Positions 42,929-50,642 of a DNA stretch of 64,000 nucleotides are shown piece after piece. Numbering within the stretch: the stretch's first letter is position 1; each line of letters starts with the position of its first letter. Source of the stretch: JAUWCL01 sp964599375 (GTDB lineage Bacteria; Krumholzibacteriota; Krumholzibacteriia; Krumholzibacteriales; Krumholzibacteriaceae); assembly GCA_964599375.1 (NCBI GenBank), contig CAZREW010000006.1, forward strand, positions 124,001-188,000. Direction: 5' to 3'. A program made the translations under genes and the position numbers. The notes under the pieces were generated by a model. That model saw nothing but the letters and a program-made list of their open reading frames with translations. It was not told the origin of the DNA and searched no databases.

Positions 42929-44272
42929 ATGAACAAGAAAAACCTAAAGGGCCTCGCGGTTGATACGGTCGAGACAGCTCTCTCGCTTGGCGCCGATTCG
43001 GCCGAGGTATCCATCCTCAGGGACACAGAGTTCTCCGTCACCGTCCGCAACGGTGAGATAGAGAACCTCACCGAATCCGGCTCGAGAAGGATCGGCATCG
43101 ACATCTACATCGAAGGCCGCAAGTCCGTCGTGACGTCGACCGATATCTCCGCCGAAAGCATAAAGCAGCTCCTCGCTGAGGGAGTGGAGCTGGCCGGAGT
43201 GATGGACAGGGACGAATACGCGGGGCTGCCCGACAAGGACGACCTCGGCTCAGCCGGGGAGGACCTCGGAACGTTCGACGAAGCCACGTCCATGATCACG
43301 GCCGCCGAGAAGATAGACATGGCGGTCAGGCTCGAGAAGGCCGCTACTGCCATGGACGGGAGGATAATCAGTGACGGCGCCTCATGCTCGACCGTAACGC
43401 TGTCGAGCGTTCTGGCTAACTCGCTCGGGTTCTGCGAGGTTTTCGACAGGACATCGAGCTCGATCAGCCTGTCGTGCGCCGCAGAGGACCGGCCTTCCTC
43501 CGGGGAGAACAAGGGCAAGAAGCAGTCCTCGTGGTGGTACTCCACTTCGATCTCGTTCGCCGGTCTCGACCCGGTCGAGAAGGTCGCGTCCAGAGCGGTC
43601 GAGCGGACCCTGAGGAAACTGGGCGCCGTCAAGCCGAAGACCTGCGAAGTCCCTGTCGTGTTCGACGACGTGACCGCCCGTCAGCTGTTATCCTATATAG
43701 CGAGCGCGGCCGGAGGATCGAACATATACCGAAAATCGTCATTTCTCGTCGACATGCTGGGAAAGAAGATCGGCTCGGCCCTCGTTACTGTCATCGACGA
43801 TCCCCTGATGAAGGGCAGGCCTGGAAGCAGGCCGTTCGACGGCGAGGGAGTCAGGTCACGGCGGAATACTATCATCGAGACAGGGACTCTCGAGAGCTAT
43901 CTTCTCAGCAGCTACCAGGCGAGGAAGCTCGGGCTCAGGACTACCGGCAACGCGGGCGGGCCATCGAACCTCTACATGCAGCCCGGGGATCATTCGCCCG
44001 CAGAGATCATCGCCGCCGTTGACAACGGCCTCTACCTCACTTCTATGTCGGGCCCCGGCGCGAACTGGAGCACGGGGGATTTCTCGCAGGGAGCCCAGGG
44101 TATCTGGATCCGCGCCGGGAAACTTGCCGAACCGGTCAACGAGTTTACTGTCGCAGGCACCTTCGCTCAGATGCTCAAGGGAATAGTGATGGTCGGAAAC
44201 GATCTCGAGTGGCGGGGATCGATCAACTGCCCCACGCTGAGGATAGACTCGATGACTGTGAGCGGTACCTGA
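42929..44272 (+). CDS. TldE/PmbA protease subunit
   Basis: A 447-residue protein homologous in fold to TldD but without the HExxxH motif, as expected for TldE. The start region is VETALSLGADSAEVSILRD and the C-terminal segment GNDLEWRGSINCPTLRIDSM closes the substrate groove. The ATG at 42929 matches the family start but its GGAGGG is 12 nt upstream; an ATG at 42887 lacks a ribosome site. It is the second gene of the pair, 50 bp after tldD. Confidence 0.93.
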   Translation: MNKKNLKGLAVDTVETALSLGADSAEVSILRDTEFSVTVRNGEIENLTESGSRRIGIDIYIEGRKSVVTSTDISAESIKQLLAEGVELAGVMDRDEYAGLPDKDDLGSAGEDLGTFDEATSMITAAEKIDMAVRLEKAATAMDGRIISDGASCSTVTLSSVLANSLGFCEVFDRTSSSISLSCAAEDRPSSGENKGKKQSSWWYSTSISFAGLDPVEKVASRAVERTLRKLGAVKPKTCEVPVVFDDVTARQLLSYIASAAGGSNIYRKSSFLVDMLGKKIGSALVTVIDDPLMKGRPGSRPFDGEGVRSRRNTIIETGTLESYLLSSYQARKLGLRTTGNAGGPSNLYMQPGDHSPAEIIAAVDNGLYLTSMSGPGANWSTGDFSQGAQGIWIRAGKLAEPVNEFTVAGTFAQMLKGIVMVGNDLEWRGSINCPTLRIDSMTVSGT

Positions 44273-44562
44273 GCGCGGCGAGGACCGGGGCCCCATTCCC
44301 GGCCTCGCCGTCGTGCGCATCAGGGATGACCTTGCTTCGATCCGTCCAAAGGTGTCCTTTAAGGTCCACCGGTAATAATGCAATCGTCGTTCCCTCGGGG
44401 TGCCGGTTCCCATAATTAGGGGTATCCCATCAAAACCGGGTTTTCAGACCCGCAGCTGTGTGATAACATCGCGGAAAAGCGGCCGGGGAGTTCCCTGGAG
44501 ACGGATCGAGACGTCCTGCAGCGACCGGCGGACCGCCAGGGCAAGCGCCGGCGGGAGGATAA
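44273..44562. other. intergenic region before the aspartyl protease operon
   Basis: 290 bp without a gene. It contains several AT-rich hexamers (TAATAA near 44373, TAATTA near 44413) without well-spaced -35 partners. It also holds a perfect 6-1-6 palindrome AAAACC-G-GGTTTT at 44432-44444. A promoter for 44563-50309 probably lies here but cannot be fixed. Confidence 0.4.
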
Positions 44563-46422
44563 ATGGGTAGAACCACCTGTCTTTCGGTAACGATAATACT
44601 TCTGGCATCCGCTCTCACGGCCCCTGCCAGCCCAGCCGATATCACGCTGGATGTCCTCCTCGAGAGACATGTTGAAGCCCTCGGTGGACGGGATGCGATA
44701 GAAGGGGTCCGCTCGATCGTCTCCACCGGCGAGATCGAGATGCTCTCGACTGGCATGAAAGGCACAATAAGGACCGTCATGCTCATGCCATGCCTCTCCC
44801 TGATGGAAGCAAAGCTCGGGCTCTTCACCGTGACTCAGGGATTCGACGGCGAACGGATCTGGATGGTCGGGCCCAATGGGATGCTGCAGATAATGCGCGA
44901 CGATGACTCGCGCAAAAACCAGATCACAACGTGCCTCCTCGAAAGTTTCGGGTACCTCTCGCGCATGGAAGGATTCTCGATCGAGTATTCCGGGACCGCC
45001 GAGGTCGATTCCATGACATGCAACGTGCTGTCATTGACTCCGGACGGGGGATACTCTTGCAAAATCTTCATCGATCGATCCACATGGCTGACCGCGATGA
45101 TGGAAATCGAGGCGATGACGGGCACGGTCGAGCAGAGATTCCACGATTACCGCCCGAGCGGCGGGATCATGATCCCTTTCAGGACTGTAACGACACAGAG
45201 AGCCATGGGCCAGTCCATCGAAGTAAGGACGCTCACAGTCGAGATCAACAGCCCTGTCGATCCCGCGGTCTTCCTGCCCCCCGGTGGACTGGCGGATGAT
45301 TTCAGTTTCGTCTCCGGGGGCGATTCGGCTTCGATCGAGTTCTCTTACGTAAACCGCCATATATACATGCCTGTACGGATAGGAAACAGCGGGACCGAGA
45401 GGCTTTTCCTGCTCGATTCCGGCGCCGGGATGACGATGATCGACGAGGATCTGGCCTCAGTTCTGGGCCTCGAGCCGGGAGGGACGATCCCCGGCGCTGG
45501 TGCGGGCGGGATGGCCGACTTCCGCATGACGAGGATCCCCGGCTTCAACACTGACGGCGTGGAGTTCGAGGAACAGACCGTGATAATCTACCCGATTGCC
45601 GGCCTGACTGAACACTACTCAGGTATCGAGACGGGTGGAATCCTGGGATATGACTTTCTCAGCAGGTTCGTCACGAGGATAGACTTCGAGAAAAGGATGA
45701 TCACCCTGTACAGGCCGGGCTCTCAGCCTTCCGTAGAGGGAGCCGATACGGTACAGGCTCCCCTCCTGCACAAGTTATTCTCGGTGGCCGCGATTCTGGA
45801 TGGGACATACGAAGGAACGTTCCTCATCGACACGGGCGCCAATTCCTCGGTCCTACAGAAACCGTTCGTAGACGCAAACGGCCTGCTGGACGGGAGAAAG
45901 ACCGTCGACATATCAGTAGCCGGCGCCGGAGGTGAGGACCGTGCGTCTGTCGCGCGCTTTTCCTCGATACATATCGGGGAGACCGGACTCGATAGCCCCG
46001 TATTCACGGTGCCTCTCGGCGGAAGAGGGATCGGCGCGTTCGAGGGGATCTCAGGAGTGATAGGCAACGACATCCTCGAACGGTTCACCGTCTGGCTCGA
46101 CTATGGGAACCAGATAGTCGTGCTGAAGCCGGATCGCTTATCCGGCGAACCTTTCTGGCCGGACCTTTCGGGGATGCAGATCTCCGCGGACGATGATGGC
46201 GCTGTCGTAGTCAGGCTGGTCATCCCCGGTTCGCCGGCCGCCAGGGCGGGCATCCACCCGGGCGATATCCTGGACAGGATCGGCGGGATCGAGTGCGCCG
46301 GGGAGAACATCGAACGCATCCTCTCACTGCTGAGAGGCGAAAACGGAGATACGCTCGAAGTCGATCTGATCAGGGGCAGAGAAAAAAAGGGTGCAGCGCT
46401 GGTACTGGAACCTTACATTTAG
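44563..46422 (+). CDS. exported double retropepsin-like aspartyl protease with PDZ domain
   Basis: A 619-residue protein. It has a signal peptide (about 25 residues, ending PASPAD) and an N-terminal beta-rich domain of LolA-like type (residues 30-240). Two retropepsin-like units follow, with DSG at 285-287 (FLLDSGAGMTM) and DTG at 423-425 (FLIDTGANSSV). A PDZ domain occupies about 530-619 (GSPAARAGIHPGDILDRIGG). Two active-site aspartates in one chain mean it could fold as an intramolecular pepsin-like pair. The sequence suggests periplasmic proteolysis; the substrate is unknown. GGAGG precedes the ATG closely. Confidence 0.82.
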   Translation: MGRTTCLSVTIILLASALTAPASPADITLDVLLERHVEALGGRDAIEGVRSIVSTGEIEMLSTGMKGTIRTVMLMPCLSLMEAKLGLFTVTQGFDGERIWMVGPNGMLQIMRDDDSRKNQITTCLLESFGYLSRMEGFSIEYSGTAEVDSMTCNVLSLTPDGGYSCKIFIDRSTWLTAMMEIEAMTGTVEQRFHDYRPSGGIMIPFRTVTTQRAMGQSIEVRTLTVEINSPVDPAVFLPPGGLADDFSFVSGGDSASIEFSYVNRHIYMPVRIGNSGTERLFLLDSGAGMTMIDEDLASVLGLEPGGTIPGAGAGGMADFRMTRIPGFNTDGVEFEEQTVIIYPIAGLTEHYSGIETGGILGYDFLSRFVTRIDFEKRMITLYRPGSQPSVEGADTVQAPLLHKLFSVAAILDGTYEGTFLIDTGANSSVLQKPFVDANGLLDGRKTVDISVAGAGGEDRASVARFSSIHIGETGLDSPVFTVPLGGRGIGAFEGISGVIGNDILERFTVWLDYGNQIVVLKPDRLSGEPFWPDLSGMQISADDDGAVVVRLVIPGSPAARAGIHPGDILDRIGGIECAGENIERILSLLRGENGDTLEVDLIRGREKKGAALVLEPYI

Positions 46423-46452
46423 TTAATACAGATAAACCCTGAAGGGAGAACG

Positions 46453-47850
46453 ATGTCGATAAAGTTCAAGTTCATGGGCGCGGTCAGGGAGGTAACCGGC
46501 TCGAATCACCTCATTACGACGGACATCTCGAAGGTTATCATAGACTGCGGGCTCTTCCAGGGGCACAGGCAGGATTTCTTCGAAAAGAACTCGAAGTTCG
46601 ATTTCATGCCGCCGGAGATAGAAGCGTGTATCCTCTCCCACGCGCATATAGACCACAGCGGCAACATCCCCAACCTCGTAAAACAGAAGTTCGACGGAAG
46701 GATAATCGCGACCGACCCGACAAGAGACCTCTGCGGAGCGATGCTCCCTGACAGCGGGCATATCCAGGAATCGGACGCCGAATACGTCAGCAAGCTGAAC
46801 GCGAGAAAAGGGCTCCCGCCGGTGAAGCCGCTGTATACGAAAGAGGAGGCGGAGCAGTCGCTCGAATTCTTTTCGGGCCACCCCTACGACCAGAGGGTCA
46901 ATGTGACCGATGACATCGACGTGACCTTTTTCGATGCCGGCCATGTCCTGGGGTCCTCGACTCCCCTCTTAGAGATCGGCCCCGACGGAAACAGGGTCAG
47001 GCTGGCTTATGCCGTCGACCTCGGACGGAAGAATATCCCCATTCTCCACGATCCGGTGCAGCCGTCCGATATCGACTGGCTCATACTCGAGAGCACCTAC
47101 GGCGGCCGCGTGCACGATCCCATCGATATCGGCAAGGACAAGCTGGCCGAATGCATATCTCGCACTGTCGCCCGTGGCGGCAAGATCATAATCCCCTCCT
47201 TCGCCCTGGAGAGGACACAGGAAATCGTCTACTTCCTCAACCAGCTGCGTATCGAGGGCAGGCTGCCTGATATACCGGTCATAATAGACAGTCCGCTCGC
47301 CACTGAGATCACGGAGATCTTCGCCCATCACCCGCAGGTCTACGACGAAGAGATGTACAAGTCCTTCAATACGGGCCAGGATCCGCTGGGAACGGTCAAT
47401 TTCGAGTTCGTCAAGGACGTTGAACGCTCAAAGGAGCTCAACAGCGACCACAGGCCGATGATCATCATCTCCGCCTCGGGCATGTGCGAGGCGGGCAGGA
47501 TACTCCATCACCTGAAGAACAATATCAGCGATCCGAAGAACACGGTGCTCATCGTGGGCTTTATGGCGAGAAACACGCTGGGCAGGAAGATCGCCGACCG
47601 GCTGCCTGTGGTGAAGATCTTCGGCGAGGAGTACCAGCTGAAGGCCGAGGTAGAGGTCCTGCATACCTTCAGCGCCCATGCCGACCGCAACGACCTGCTC
47701 GAGTATGTCAAACCCCTCAAAGGTACGGTAAAGGGGATATTCCTCGTGCACGGCGAGGAGGAACAGTCGCGCGCGCTGCTGGACACGCTCGTCGCTGACG
47801 GGTACCCGGCGCACCTGCCGGAACCCGGCGAGGAAGTGGAACTGGGCTGA
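46453..47850 (+). CDS. metallo-beta-lactamase/beta-CASP ribonuclease
   Basis: A 465-residue protein of the CPSF/YsgH-type beta-CASP nucleases. The zinc motif is SHAHIDHSGNIP (HxHxDH), with DAGHVLGSS (motif 3) and YAVDLGR (motif 4). The beta-CASP insert carries IIPSFALERTQEI, MIIISASGMCEAGRI and the final histidine in HTFSAHADR. These enzymes act on RNA as endo- or 5'-exonucleases. AAGGGAGA precedes the ATG, 30 bp after the aspartyl protease stop. It is followed 6 bp later by endonuclease V, so the two nucleases are co-transcribed. Confidence 0.92.
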   Translation: MSIKFKFMGAVREVTGSNHLITTDISKVIIDCGLFQGHRQDFFEKNSKFDFMPPEIEACILSHAHIDHSGNIPNLVKQKFDGRIIATDPTRDLCGAMLPDSGHIQESDAEYVSKLNARKGLPPVKPLYTKEEAEQSLEFFSGHPYDQRVNVTDDIDVTFFDAGHVLGSSTPLLEIGPDGNRVRLAYAVDLGRKNIPILHDPVQPSDIDWLILESTYGGRVHDPIDIGKDKLAECISRTVARGGKIIIPSFALERTQEIVYFLNQLRIEGRLPDIPVIIDSPLATEITEIFAHHPQVYDEEMYKSFNTGQDPLGTVNFEFVKDVERSKELNSDHRPMIIISASGMCEAGRILHHLKNNISDPKNTVLIVGFMARNTLGRKIADRLPVVKIFGEEYQLKAEVEVLHTFSAHADRNDLLEYVKPLKGTVKGIFLVHGEEEQSRALLDTLVADGYPAHLPEPGEEVELG

Positions 47851-47856
47851 AAGCGG

Positions 47857-48492
47857 ATGTTAAATACTTCCGGCGCGATAGAACTGCAGAAGAGCCTGAG
47901 GCGACTCGTGGTCAGAAAGTGGGACGGGCGCACCGTCCGCGCGATCGCGGCCGCTGACGTACATTTCCCCTCCAGAGGGGTCTCCAGGGCGGCGCTCGTA
48001 GTCGTCTCGTTCCCCGGGCTCGAGCAGGTCGAATCCATCGTGGCCGACAGCGAGACCTCGTTCCCCTACATACCCGGCATGCTCTCATTCCGCGAGATCC
48101 CACCGATCATGGAGGCGTGGAAACGGCTTCGGAGCGAGCCTGACCTGCTTCTCTGCGACGGCCACGGCACGGCTCATCCACGGGGACTCGGCCTGGCCAG
48201 CCACATCGGCATCACCCTCGGGCTCCCCTCGATCGGCTGCGCCAAATCGCATCTCTTCGGGTTGTATGAGGAGCCCGGACCGAAGCGCGGCGACAGGTCG
48301 CCGGTCAGGGACAGGTCGGAACGCGTGATCGGTTCAGTGCTAAGGACCAGGGAAAGAGTCAGGCCGGTCTACGTGTCCCCCGGCCACATGATCGACCTGC
48401 GCACGTCAGAAAGGCTGGTCCTTGCCTGCTCCCCCAGGCACCGCATCCCCGTACCGCTGGCACTGGCCCACAAGGCCGCCGGATCACGCTGA
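47857..48492 (+). CDS. nfi: endonuclease V
   Basis: A 211-residue protein with all family blocks: AIAAADVHF (first Asp), PYIPGMLSFREIP (Glu and the wedge residues), LLCDGHGTAHPRGLGLASHIG (second Asp), GCAKSHLFG, VYVSPGHMIDL and PVPLALAHKAA (late His). It nicks DNA, and in several organisms RNA, one base 3' to inosine. Its start lies 6 bp after the beta-CASP nuclease gene. Confidence 0.95.
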   Translation: MLNTSGAIELQKSLRRLVVRKWDGRTVRAIAAADVHFPSRGVSRAALVVVSFPGLEQVESIVADSETSFPYIPGMLSFREIPPIMEAWKRLRSEPDLLLCDGHGTAHPRGLGLASHIGITLGLPSIGCAKSHLFGLYEEPGPKRGDRSPVRDRSERVIGSVLRTRERVRPVYVSPGHMIDLRTSERLVLACSPRHRIPVPLALAHKAAGSR

Positions 48493-48596
48493 CCACACCT
48501 TTCCGCCACCGGCCTGTCTGGAACCCTTCTTGCAGAACACTCCCCGAAAAGGCCGGCCGGGCCAGGAACAGCAACATAACATATTGATAATATTTC

Positions 48597-48607
48597 TGTT
48601 ATACAAT
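48597..48607 (+). promoter_or_regulatory. AT-rich extended -10 candidate before the rhomboid gene
   Basis: Within an AT-rich stretch (48570-48607) in the 212-bp gap, TG (48597-48598) is followed one base later by TATACA (48600-48605). No good -35 is present at 17 nt. It lies about 100 bp before the rhomboid ATG. Confidence 0.35.
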
Positions 48608-48704
48608 CAGCCCGGCGGCCATGCGCGGGCCTGCCCGGGCGGCAGTCTCATATTGCAACATCCGCCTGCCCCCCGGGGAGGGCGGCCCTGAGAAAGGTCT
48701 TCTC

Positions 48705-50309
48705 ATGATCATCCCGATCGGCACGAGGGCTGATCTGGCCCTCAAGCCCAAGGTCACCATCGGACTTATCGCTGCCTGCGTGATCGTGTACATCCTCACC
48801 TCGACGATGTCGGGGCATACCGGCAGGGAGATGTTCGAGGTCCACAGGGACCTATACACACAACAGGTCAGGCTCTATATCATGGACAGGAGCCGGGATG
48901 GCGGCGTCCCTGGATTCATCAGCCCCGCGGCGGCCAGCGGCATAGAGAAGATGGAGAATGCCGAGGATTACTATGAACTCGAGGCGGGCCTCGTCTCAGC
49001 GATGGGTGGGTCTTTCAGCGCAATCGACGACATCGAGGACTTCGGAAAGGAACTGGCGGGAAGGGACGCGTCGTACTATCCCGAGTTCAGCCAGGAGGCG
49101 AACGATCTGGCCGACTGGAAGAGGCTCAAGAAACTGGAGCAGAAGGTCCTCGACAGCCATGTCAATTACGCGCTCGGCCTCGTGCCCGCGAGGATGGGCC
49201 GGGTCTATACCTTCATCACCCACATGTTCCTTCACGGCGACATATGGCACCTGCTGGGAAACATGCTCTTCCTCTGGGTGGTCGGCTGCCTTCTCGAGGA
49301 CACGTGGGGAAGGAAGACATTCCTGGCGTTCTATCTGGCCGGAGGAGTGTTCGCCGGGCTGGCGCACTGCCTTTCCGAGCCCGGTTCGTCCGTTCCGATG
49401 ATCGGCGCCTCCGGGGCGATAGCCGCGGCGATGGGAGCCTTCACCGTACGGCATTTCATGACGAAAATTAAGTTCTTCTATTTCTTCCTCCTGTTATTCA
49501 GGCCTTTCTGGGGAACCTTCTATCTGCCGGCATTCGTATTCCTCCCCTTCTGGTTCATAGAGCAGGTCGTCTTCAAGGAGCTTTCAGATTTTATGGGCGG
49601 TTCCGGCGTGGCTTACGTCGCTCACATCGCAGGCTACATGGGCGGCGTCACAGCAGCGCTCGTCTTCAAGGCGACCGGTTTCGAATCGAGATGGATCGAC
49701 CCCGCGGTGCAGAAGGCAAGGATCGACTACGGGGTCCTCAAGGATCCAAGGTTTGACGAGGCATGCGAACTCCTCGCCTCTGGAAACGTCGAAAGGGCCA
49801 GGCTTCTCTTCACCGATCTCACCGGTGAGCGTCCGGACGACCTCGGGCTTCAGCGTGACATAGCTGTACTGTACAGGGAAAACGGCCTCAGCGACGACTG
49901 CTGCGAGATGAACGAAAGGGTGCTGAAAAACCTGCTGATAAAGTCCAAGGACGAGGACGCGGCGAGGCTGGCACTCGAGATAATCGAAGACAGGTCGCCG
50001 GCGTCGGTCGACGTCAACCCACAGCTGCTGCTGAGGTCGGCGAAATGGCTCGCGTCGCAGGGGCATTTCCCCGAGGCTGTCGATATCCACAGGTTCATCA
50101 TGACTTGCAATACCGTTCCCCCGGTGACCGCAAAATCGGCACTGGCCCTGGCGAAGATCCTGGATTCGGAATTTGGAGACAGCCGGGAGGCGGCAGCTGT
50201 GCTGGACAGGGCGGTGGGACTTGAGATAGGCCCTGAGCTGCAGGAGCAGATATCGGAAGCGAGAAACGCTATCGCCGCGGCAGGCGAGACAGTGGGAGCC
50301 GGTGCCTGA
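48705..50309 (+). CDS. rhomboid intramembrane serine protease with C-terminal TPR-like domain
   Basis: A 534-residue protein. The rhomboid core has HMFLHGDIWHLLGNMLFLW, the active serine in GASGA (Ser236) and the catalytic histidine in YVAHIAGYMGG (His307). Between the first helix and the core is a long extracytoplasmic loop of about 110 residues, much larger than in GlpG. After the core, residues 340-530 form helical repeats of TPR type. It cleaves membrane-embedded substrates. ATG 48705 is 7 nt after AAAGG; the longer frame from 48621 is rejected. Confidence 0.9.
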   Translation: MIIPIGTRADLALKPKVTIGLIAACVIVYILTSTMSGHTGREMFEVHRDLYTQQVRLYIMDRSRDGGVPGFISPAAASGIEKMENAEDYYELEAGLVSAMGGSFSAIDDIEDFGKELAGRDASYYPEFSQEANDLADWKRLKKLEQKVLDSHVNYALGLVPARMGRVYTFITHMFLHGDIWHLLGNMLFLWVVGCLLEDTWGRKTFLAFYLAGGVFAGLAHCLSEPGSSVPMIGASGAIAAAMGAFTVRHFMTKIKFFYFFLLLFRPFWGTFYLPAFVFLPFWFIEQVVFKELSDFMGGSGVAYVAHIAGYMGGVTAALVFKATGFESRWIDPAVQKARIDYGVLKDPRFDEACELLASGNVERARLLFTDLTGERPDDLGLQRDIAVLYRENGLSDDCCEMNERVLKNLLIKSKDEDAARLALEIIEDRSPASVDVNPQLLLRSAKWLASQGHFPEAVDIHRFIMTCNTVPPVTAKSALALAKILDSEFGDSREAAAVLDRAVGLEIGPELQEQISEARNAIAAAGETVGAGA

Positions 50310-50398
50310 CGGGGCCTCCGCCAGGCGGTAAAAGGGGCCGGAACGGGGGTTACGCAGGCTGAGTATAAATACCTACAATATTGGTCATATAATAATCC

Positions 50399-50426
50399 TT
50401 GACTTATAATTATTCTTTGTTATCTT
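50399..50426 (+). promoter_or_regulatory. candidate promoter of the structured RNA
   Basis: TTGACT (50399-50404), 16-nt spacer, TATCTT (50421-50426), with a start point near 50432, where the closing stem of the RNA begins. A second pair, TTGGTC (50381-50386) with an 18-nt spacer and a perfect TATAAT (50405-50410), lies just upstream. Confidence 0.5.
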
Positions 50427-50430
50427 TTCA

Positions 50431-50556
50431 GTGCGAGACCCAATTGTTCGGGGAACACCCCTCCGGGGTTCCCGCCTGGGACTGCGAAGCAACTTCGACG
50501 GACAGCATGGCGGGAACCCTACCCCTTTTTAAGGCTCGGACCTCCGCCTTTATTAT
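50431..50556 (+). ncRNA. candidate structured non-coding RNA, unknown family
   Basis: A closing stem GTGCGAG (50431-50437) pairs with CTCGGAC (50535-50541) with one mismatch. Inside is a perfect 11-bp hairpin with arms GGGTTCCCGCC and GGCGGGAACCC (about 50468-50521), whose loop carries an inner stem CGAAG/CTTCG. GGGG-AACA-CCCC forms a further small hairpin near 50460. The end is AAGGC (50531-50535)/GCCTT (50546-50550) followed by a T-rich tail, a weak terminator. It does not show SRP, tmRNA, RNase P or clear 6S signatures. No gene follows on this strand, so it is not an obvious riboswitch. Confidence 0.5.
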
Positions 50557-50642
50557 CTCACTTCATTTCAACAGGATACGACACTCCGCGGAAACCGGAC
50601 CACGGTGGCCATGACCCCGCGTGACGGTTTTCCCGTCGCCGG

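Larger units (their letters stand above)
50310..50642. other. convergent gap with AT-rich promoters and a structured RNA candidate
   Basis: 333 bp between two genes that end towards each other. 50310-50340 has a short GC-rich repeat (CCGCC/GGCGG). 50362-50428 is strikingly AT-rich and holds two promoter-like pairs. 50431-50556 is the structured RNA candidate. 50560-50642 shows nothing further. A 71-codon frame at 50399-50614 has no ribosome site and is not accepted as a gene. Confidence 0.6.

Noticed and set aside
50431..50556. Assignment of the structured RNA as SRP RNA or 6S RNA
   Set aside because: The GGAAGG/AGCAGCC tip of SRP RNA is absent, and the length and central bulge do not fit 6S RNA. 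Left as unknown.
50399..50614. 71-codon open frame in the convergent gap
   Set aside because: No ribosome site, and it overlaps the promoter and the structured RNA. Composition follows the hairpins rather than codon use.
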